From NCBI GenBank assembly GCA_000226015.1, contig JH153653.1:148963-212962 (forward strand): a DNA stretch of 64,000 bases. The letters are read 5' to 3'. Positions 57,401-64,000 of the stretch are shown piece after piece (within the stretch, counting starts at the first letter, position 1; the number at the start of each line of letters is the position of its first letter). The position numbers and the translations under genes were made by a program. The notes below the pieces were generated by a model, which saw only the letters and a list, made by a program, of their open reading frames with translations, had not been told where the DNA came from and made no database searches. The DNA comes from Mnemiopsis leidyi. Lineage: Eukaryota; Ctenophora; Tentaculata; Lobata; Bolinopsidae.

Positions 57401-60400
57401 AGGATGTAAACCGGTCTTTCTCCAACCGCTATCCAATCTAGAGTAAGTGGAATAATAGGTTAAGTGTAAGTGCTTGAGTAAGTAAGTGAAAGAGTCAAGT
57501 AAATTTGAAAATTTCAAACAAGTTCTATTCAATCTCCAACCAATGCATAGAAATCTATTTATATGTGTATTCGTCTATTCAATCCAGGGCGTTTTGGGTA
57601 CCTGCGGAGATCCACTGCCGGTACTGCAGAGAAGCAGTATCAATGTCCAAGAAGGATATCCTGTCCACCCCCCTCTCCCACATCTCCCACTCTCCACTCT
57701 CACACTCTGTCTCCGACATCTCCTTGTCAAACACCAGGATCCCGTTACACTCTAGTTTAAATTGTCTACCTGCTCGGTGGACTGTCCAGACTTTCTCATC
57801 TCCTCCCAGCTCCTCATCAGCGAAGTAGCGAAATCCATCACTGCTATGGCAGTTCAGGATTCTGTATTTAAGAGTTTCTCCAAAAACGACAATTACGCCA
57901 CCTGCTTGCGCGTTACTTTCCTCTGAATCGAAAAAGCGGATGCTAATCTTGTGTTGGCTTCCCACCTGGGAACTTGTTTTGATTTGTAGTGTAGTTTTGT
58001 TAAAGCCCATTTCTATCTTTTCTTGTCTTCTCACCTCAGTCCAATCGGTTTCTGAAAAATTGACCTTTATCATTTGTAGCAATTAGGCGGCCCGATAATC
58101 GCTGCTTTTCTGCCACATATACAATCTTAAATGTGAAGGAAATCAGACAGAATTTGGAAATGGCGACCTTGAGAAACGTAAGGATTAAAATTGAAACTGA
58201 AGCAACAAACCTTGAGCTGCCAGGATTGGGAATAGTATCCAAAATCCAAACATTTTCCAAATTTCAAACATGTCTAGCGTGTCAATCTGTTCGAACTGAT
58301 TTGCTAATGATGTAGTTCTGAATCTACTAAACGTGGAATTGTGACAAGGCATACGTTACTTAATCAAGTCATTTTACAAAAAGATAGCTACCAAACCCTC
58401 GATGTGAGTCGGGTGACAAGTTGGCTTAAAATTGGAAAATAATGGAAATACCAATTAGTTAAAATCAAAAAATGAATTTGCGAATCGCGATTCGGCACAG
58501 AATTGTAGGAAAATAGGTCCATAGCTCAGAGAGAGCTGTTTACAGGGCGACTTATCGTGGGCAATGAGAGAATCACTCGCTTGTCTAACATAGTTACATA
58601 GTTGTATTGTTATGTAAGATCTCACTCATACAGCTAGATTTTTAGGCTTAGCTAGGAGGGTGGATTGTTCTCTTTGCTTGTTCAAAGGATGTGAAGGTAA
58701 CATTAGTATTTTTGAAGTATCCATTGATGGTATGGTCTGATGTTATGCACAGTAAAAGGGACTGATCTTTGTTGAGTTTTTGCGCTGTATATCAAAAAAC
58801 TATACACTTTATCAAGAAGTAAAGAGAATGAGATTAATGTTGAGATGAAAATGAACGTTGCATTTTGGACAATAGAAACAAGACGGGGAAGTACAATATG
58901 TTAAGAGGAGAACAAGGTAAACCACATAAACCACATCGCCTGTTTAGATCGCCGTCATTCCGATAAATAAAATGTAGACACGTAACTATTGGCATTGATG
59001 CACTCTAGACTGATATAAAGTCTACAAATAATGCATATCATCTCGCTCGTCAACGTTATTCGAGATGAAAGAAAGTATGTTTAGTGACAAATTAAATTGA
59101 TTCCAAACTGCTTTGGACCCGCCTGTTTTCAGCCTTGAAATGAAATCAGCACTTGTGGCTGTAAGAAGATAACACGATTTGAAATGAAATCATCCCACCT
59201 ATGCATGAAATAAATCTAGTTAAGCGAGTACAATAAATACTCTGATAAACCGATTTCAAGGTCTAGATCAGCACCAAACAGATACTCAGACATTCAAGGA
59301 CAGGCTCACTAGGAACAACTAAAGCACGTTGCCACTTGTTTTAATCCGGTGTCCAAGGTTGTGTTATTCACTATCCTCACCCTTTCAGAAGAAAAGTGGA
59401 AGTGTTTTATTTGACAAGCAGTTCTCTTCTCCCCTCGAGTTAAAACAGCTAAACACAACACTAGTTGTATATATTATATATTAAATTCCGACTTTGTTGG
59501 TCGTGTGCAACTAATTAACTCGCTATTCCATCAAAGTCCGCCCTTGTTTTGTAAACTCTGTGCGGGCCAAACTTCTCCCAAGTTTTGTGTCTGTTCGAAG
59601 AGACTCAGAGAGGTGATGAATAACATCATCACCGCCATTTTAAGTGTTGTCCAATATGCTGGAGATATGGATTGGGCCAACATCATTGGTAAGGATCTAG
59701 CTGGAGCATCTCTTGAAGTCTTAAATAAACAAACAAAACTGCCTTGATCTTGATATATAATAGTCAGTCTACATTTTTATTGTTCTTGGACCCTCAAAAT
59801 GATAAAATGGGAACAAACGCAATGCTCCAAGTCATGAGCAACACAACTACTGCAGAGAACTCGAATAACGCTTACACAAAGAGAAATCTTTCTTACTTCT
59901 CAACTATTCTGCTCCCTGCTGAGCACTAGCCTTAATATGAATATTCAATATGTATTCACCTGGTTGTCTTACAATCGGACCGCTTAAAGGAAGATCTGGC
60001 GCCATTGTTGCCATGATGAAGTCATCTTGAACTCCCAATTTCCATATTTCAAACTTAGAATCACGTGCTTTGCTTTGCAAGTGGCGCGGGAGCGTGACTG
60101 TTCAGCTTATCTATACATGCATGAAGAATCCGTAGGACCTTGATTAACTCTTATCTAAGTTTACCTGCACTTGCTATGTAACAAATAATTTTAAGCGTCA
60201 AAACGCGATATAGTCAAGAACTTTGTTGTCGTTACTAAGGCTAAAATAATATACAATTATACTGACTCAGCAGTGAAGCTGAACCCCAACCTCAGAAGGA
60301 CAAAAACTTTCCTGTTTTCAGCTTGTTCCTGTAATTCGTACGGTGTAGCCTACCCACAGAAACCTTGTGACGATGCAGGAGACTGCGTTTGTAGGGAGAA

Positions 60401-63400
60401 TGTAGGCGGAGACAAATGTGACATGTGTTTGGTGAGTTGTCCTCTGTCTCTTGCTTCATTTAGGTTCTATAAAGCCTCTCTCAGATGTATTTATGTAAAG
60501 TTTTTATTTGTATTTCCCCTTTCGCCGATAGTTTTGTTTCTCGCACTAAATACTGTATGTAAAGTGTAAACCCTGTTCAAAAAACAAAACCGCCTAACAG
60601 TTGTCTCCTAGGAAGGTTTCTTCAATTTCCCCTTCTGCAACCCGTGTGAGTGTAACCCGTGGGGAACGGTGGACGGTTCTCTGAGTTGTGATCAGATAAG
60701 CGGGGAGTGTAATTGTCTCCCTGACAAGTCTATTTTCGACTCTATTAAGTGTGACGGATGCCCTCCTGGGGAGTTTTTCAACGTTGTTACCAGCAAGTGT
60801 CAACGTGAGTACTTAAACACAAGGATTTGTTTTGTTTCCTCATTTAACTTTACACTCAGATGAGTATGAGTTCGATGATTCTGTTAAAGGCGATGACTGA
60901 ACTTGATAGATAATAATTGAATATTTCGAGCTCGTTTTATAATAGTTTAAACAGACTTTAGAGACCCCGGCTTTATTGAACACTATTTTATCTTTTTATC
61001 TTTGTCAGCGTGCCGATGTTACGATGAGGGATCGGTATCAGAAAGCTGCGACTACACCAGCGGTCAGTGTGTCTGTAAAGAGAACTACACCGGTGACAAG
61101 TGTACACAGTGTAAGGTGAGTTGCAAAGCTGGTAGCGATGTAAACTTGCAGAATTTACAATTTTATTGTTCTATTTACAAGAGTCAAAGATTTAAAAAAA
61201 ATAAGTCGCTTGCAGCTAGTCAGTCATACTGTTTAACTCTGGCCTCATATCATCGCTTGACTTCACCTTTTTACTGTAAAAGTCTTAGAGTAAACTTATA
61301 CAAATACTGCGCACCACCATTCTGTTCTTTATTTTTTTACGTTTTGTGGGGATAATAAAATTAGATAATTCGAACAACAGATACCGCTAATTGATCCCAT
61401 GCCCTTTTTTTCTTATCAATATCCCAATATGTCGCGCAGCTATACCCCAACACTCAAAACATACTGCTCCTTCTTTCACGACTCATTACACAGGACGGAT
61501 TCTACGACAGAAGGAACGGTTGCAAGCCTTGTGATTGTGTCATTGAAAATACGATCGGCTTCGATAGAAGATGTGATGCTGTGACAGGTACTAAATCAGT
61601 TGGCTTCCTCAACAAATCAGCCATCGTTAAATCTGATATACTGAAGTACATAAACTCTAGATTAACATTAACTCTAGATCCAGAGTAAACCCGGACTGAC
61701 TCCTACACCTCCCACCAGGACAGTGTCTATGTAAACCAGGACTAGACTACACAGACTCCCGAACCTGCGCTAGTTGCCCCGACAACACGTTCTACAACTC
61801 CGAGACGGGCCAGTGTGACGAGTGTGGGTGTGACACTACCGGCACTGCCAGGTGCTCCTCCACTGGGGAGTGTATCTGCAAGGAGAACTACACCGGCATC
61901 TCCTGCGATGAGTGTGAGGTTGGGATTTTTCTTTGTTTAGACCTTGGGGTTTTAAAACTACTGCAAAATAATCCATTTAATTCCTAATTCGCGTCTACCT
62001 TTTTTCCAACAAGAGCGTTTGTTAATCCGAAAGTTTCTACAATATCATTCTTATAGGAGAACCACTACGGATTCGAATCCGGTTTTTGCCGGCCCTGCGA
62101 CTGTAACCCTTACGGAACAGAGGACGGCAACCTGCAGTGCGACGTTAACGGTAACTGTCTGTGTAAGGAGGGACACAACCTGATCAACGAACGACAGTGT
62201 GACGGATGTCCTGAGGGACAGGCTCTTGTTCCCAACAGCCCTGATCAGTGTGAAGGTCGGTCCAGATATCTTCAAGCCGGGCCTGAGGATTATTTCTGTC
62301 ATCCTTAGATACTTATAACTGAGCACGAAGTACAAATTGTTCTAGACTTCGATTACACAAATACTCATACTTGGATTGAGAACAGGTGCCTTTTTTTCTT
62401 GTGCCTAACAAAATAAAAATTGATTGCTAGACAGTATAAATCTGATTTCATTTATTTTCCCTGTTTCAGATTGCCAGTGTAATCCCCAAGGATCACTTAA
62501 TAACAACTGTGACCTGTACACTGCACAGTGCGAGTGTAAGGACGGAGTAGTCGGATCAAAATGTGACGAATGTGAGGTAGGTTGGGGCAGGTAATATGTA
62601 CCTACCTGGTACATGATACTTGGCTATTATTTAACTCCTGGAGACCTAGATACTGAGATCGAACATGTGCGATGGTCCAGGCCCCGTTATTATCAAACAA
62701 CCTGCTGATTGCTGCTTCTAATTACACTCTACACTTAACTAGTTAACCCCTCCAAAATACCAACAAGATCCCTCCCCTAACTGCTACCTCCCCAGCCCGG
62801 ATACTACGGTCTAGCCACTCTGGGAGAGTGTATCCCGTGTGACTGTGATCCCAACAACTCTATAAGTCTCCAGTGTGACGCTGACTCGGGACAGTGTCCT
62901 TGTTATGGCAACGTTATCTTCACTGATACCAGAACTTGTAGTGGCTGCCCTAATGGACAGTACAGCAAAGTTCCTGGAACTTGCGAGCGTGAGTGTCTTT
63001 TTCAATACAGAGTTCAGACCACTTCAGTCTTTTAGTCAGTTCTACTGACTTTGTTCAACACAATAAAATATAATTAGATAGGGACATAGGCAGTTTTTAA
63101 CCATTTTGGATTTCGTTTGCCTTTAACTTCGACACTAGCGTTCCCATCATGACCCACACTATAACTTTCACTTTTCGTCAGCTTGTGAGTGTAACGTTGA
63201 AGGATCGATATCGATACAGTGTAACTCTGAGGGACAGTGTCCGTGTCAGCCCACAGTACAGGGGACTAAGTGTGACGAATGCAAGGTGAGCTGTTACTAT
63301 ACTTACACCAGCTTACTAATTAAAATCTAGTCTATAACTAGTCTATAAGCGTTTTATCATGCTTCTATTCTCACATCTGCACCGTAATCCGTATTGACAA

Positions 63401-63931
63401 ATTTGCAAAAAATTATTCAAGTGAAAATAAGAGCTTCCGTACTTATTGTAATGTGAAGCTCTAACTAAAAAACCCATCCTTAGTCTATCTTTAAAGTTGC
63501 AGCTTAGAGGCCTGCAGATTTGCTGCATAACGAAATTAAGTTGAATAAAATCGGACATATCATTCGGCTTATCATTATCACCTTGTGTATCGACAGAGTA
63601 AAACGTGAAAGACCTCGTCTTTTTAAAGGTCCACAATATATACAAACATTACAAAGTTATCGGTAAAATACAAAAACAAAATGTGATGATATTTCGGTAA
63701 TAAATTCGAGTTTAAATCATATTAACGACTTTCAGCCTGGATTCTTTAACTTTATGGCCGGAGGATGCGAACCCTGTAACTGTAACGAGTACGGAGTGGT
63801 AGATCCGGACCAGCCCTGTGATCCGGTGTCCGGACAGTGTGAGTGTAAGGAGGGACAGAACCAGATAAACTCCCGGACTTGTGACGGATGTCCTGCCGGA
63901 TTCTTCATGCTAGATGCTACTACTTGTCAGA
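54484..63931 (+). CDS. Secreted or membrane Ig plus laminin-EGF repeat protein (3' end beyond window)
   Basis: Exons: 54484-54526 (signal peptide MAGAWSVVVTLLLS), 54877 to the gap at 54969, 55131-55290, 55415-55475, 59537-59688, 60322-60431, 60612-60804, 61009-61115, 61494-61587, 61719-61918, 62057-62255, 62470-62576, 62796-62988, 63182-63285 and 63736-63931. Every junction is phase compatible. The Ig part has LQLSDEGRYTCFGENKYG (the E and F strands, with the second core Cys). From 60322 on are laminin-type EGF modules: CxCN...C...GQCxCKENYTGDKCxxC, alternating with segments such as CKEGHNLINERQCDGCPEGQ in which the usual loop is altered. Exons alternate phase 1-to-0 and 0-to-1. A linker (REVMNNIITAILSVVQYAGD) joins Ig and EGF parts. 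Part of the Ig domain is lost in the gap. The join at 55415-59688 is the weakest link: exons before and after could be two genes. Likely an adhesion or matrix protein; no orthologue recognised. Confidence 0.65.
54979..55130. repeat. About 30-bp tandem repeat spanning a splice acceptor
   Basis: Five copies of a block with CTCACCCCTCTCTCCGTCAG followed by GTATCATTCCC or GAATCATTCCC. The last copy supplies the acceptor (CTCTCCGTCAG) and first bases of exon 55131-55290. Copies 1-4 carry the same pyrimidine tract, AG and exon-start bases. The array abuts a 10-N gap, so the copy number may be larger. Confidence 0.85.
55521..58271 (-). CDS. Secreted protein: two lectin-like domains plus Cys-rich 49-residue modules
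   Basis: Exons in phase 1 throughout: 58211-58271 (signal peptide MFEIWKMFGFWILFPILAAQ), 57602-58051, 56994-57437, 56686-56832, 56413-56559, 56092-56238, 55837-55983, and 55538-55645 (or on to TAA at 55521). Exons 2 and 3 encode paired homologous domains of about 150 residues (ends DIDTASLQYR and DDTATQKYR; middle VWTVHRAGRQFKLECNG and VWTVFRTATGVRVDCNG). Exons 4-7 are each exactly 147 nt and encode a six-Cys module (PCEAGEYRDNTVTTCTQCPG and similar) of the GCC2/GCC3 or ephrin-receptor-like class. The last exon is a shorter relative. Total is about 555 residues. It lies within the long intron 55476-59536 of the Ig/EGF gene on the opposite strand. No transmembrane segment was seen; probably secreted, with unknown binding role. 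Confidence 0.75.
55771..55840. repeat. 11-bp tandem repeat made of splice donors
   Basis: On the minus strand TGTG-GTAAGTT is repeated six times, once with a base change, starting at the donor of exon 55837-55983. Each copy is a full consensus 5' splice site with the last exon bases (Cys codon TGT plus G). Confidence 0.9.
58272..59536. other. Intronic stretch between the nested gene and the next Ig/EGF exon
   Basis: AT-rich DNA; no supported exon. It should contain the promoter of the nested minus-strand gene. Confidence 0.4.
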
Positions 63932-64000
63932 GTACGTGATAACCTGAGCTGTGTTTCCCGACCTGACATTTTGAAAATGAGTCCCCCTACCAATCTAATA

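Noticed and set aside
1-64000. CRISPR arrays, operons, ribosome binding sites, tRNA or rRNA genes
   Set aside because: The sequence is animal nuclear DNA. I saw no B-box-bearing tRNA candidate and no rRNA-like segment by eye; a tRNAscan or Infernal run would be decisive.
1-64000. Retroviral, LTR or Polinton-type elements
   Set aside because: No reverse transcriptase, integrase, capsid or LTR pair was recognised. The only clear mobile element is the PIF/Harbinger copy.

Overview
This window is nuclear DNA from an animal with many introns, almost certainly an invertebrate. The content is metazoan: a Shaker-type potassium channel, class A GPCRs, laminin-type EGF and Ig modules, a CP110-like centriolar gene, a JMJD5/KDM8-like hydroxylase and an SLC35F6-like transporter. 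Introns are GT-AG, genes run on both strands, and intergenic DNA is AT-rich with many short tandem repeats. Runs of N mark scaffold gaps. A cnidarian-like animal is my guess from the orphan GPCRs and secreted Cys-rich proteins, but the sequence does not prove it.

Layout. 1-430: tandem-repeat edge. 619-10517 (+): 5'-truncated CCP110-like gene, with a secreted lectin-like/sushi gene (3318-4372, -) nested in one intron. 12.0-12.9 kb: repeats and an assembly gap. 13070-15995 (+): nine exons of a Shaker-family channel whose S6 lacks the PxP hinge. 17.2-21.4 kb (-): two intronless paralogous GPCRs flanking a damaged Cys-rich gene. 22445-24286: degenerate PIF/Harbinger DNA transposon. 24951-25826 (-): unknown membrane protein. 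26489-29016 (-): eight-exon SLC35F6-like gene. 30342-31547 (-): intronless KDM8-like gene. 32523-46097 (+): exons of an unrecognised acidic, Tyr-rich, coiled-coil protein; a GPCR with a third intracellular loop of about 800 residues (36058-39572, -) and a small secreted protein (41361-42664, -) lie within its span. 46.1-53.7 kb: mostly no recognisable genes, with weak exon candidates. 53718-54178 (-): two terminal exons of an unknown gene. 54484-63931 (+, runs off the right edge): signal peptide, Ig domain and a long laminin-EGF array, with a secreted lectin-like/Cys-rich gene (55521-58271, -) nested in one intron.

Three themes recur. First, four of these genes appear to lie inside introns of genes on the opposite strand. 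Second, several tandem repeats sit exactly on splice junctions, copying a donor or acceptor three to six times. Third, secreted Cys-rich architectures are built from symmetric exons, such as four 147-nt exons all in phase 1-1. Exon models below were joined by hand, using reading-frame phase and GT/AG signals. I could not run any search, so family names rest on recognised motifs.
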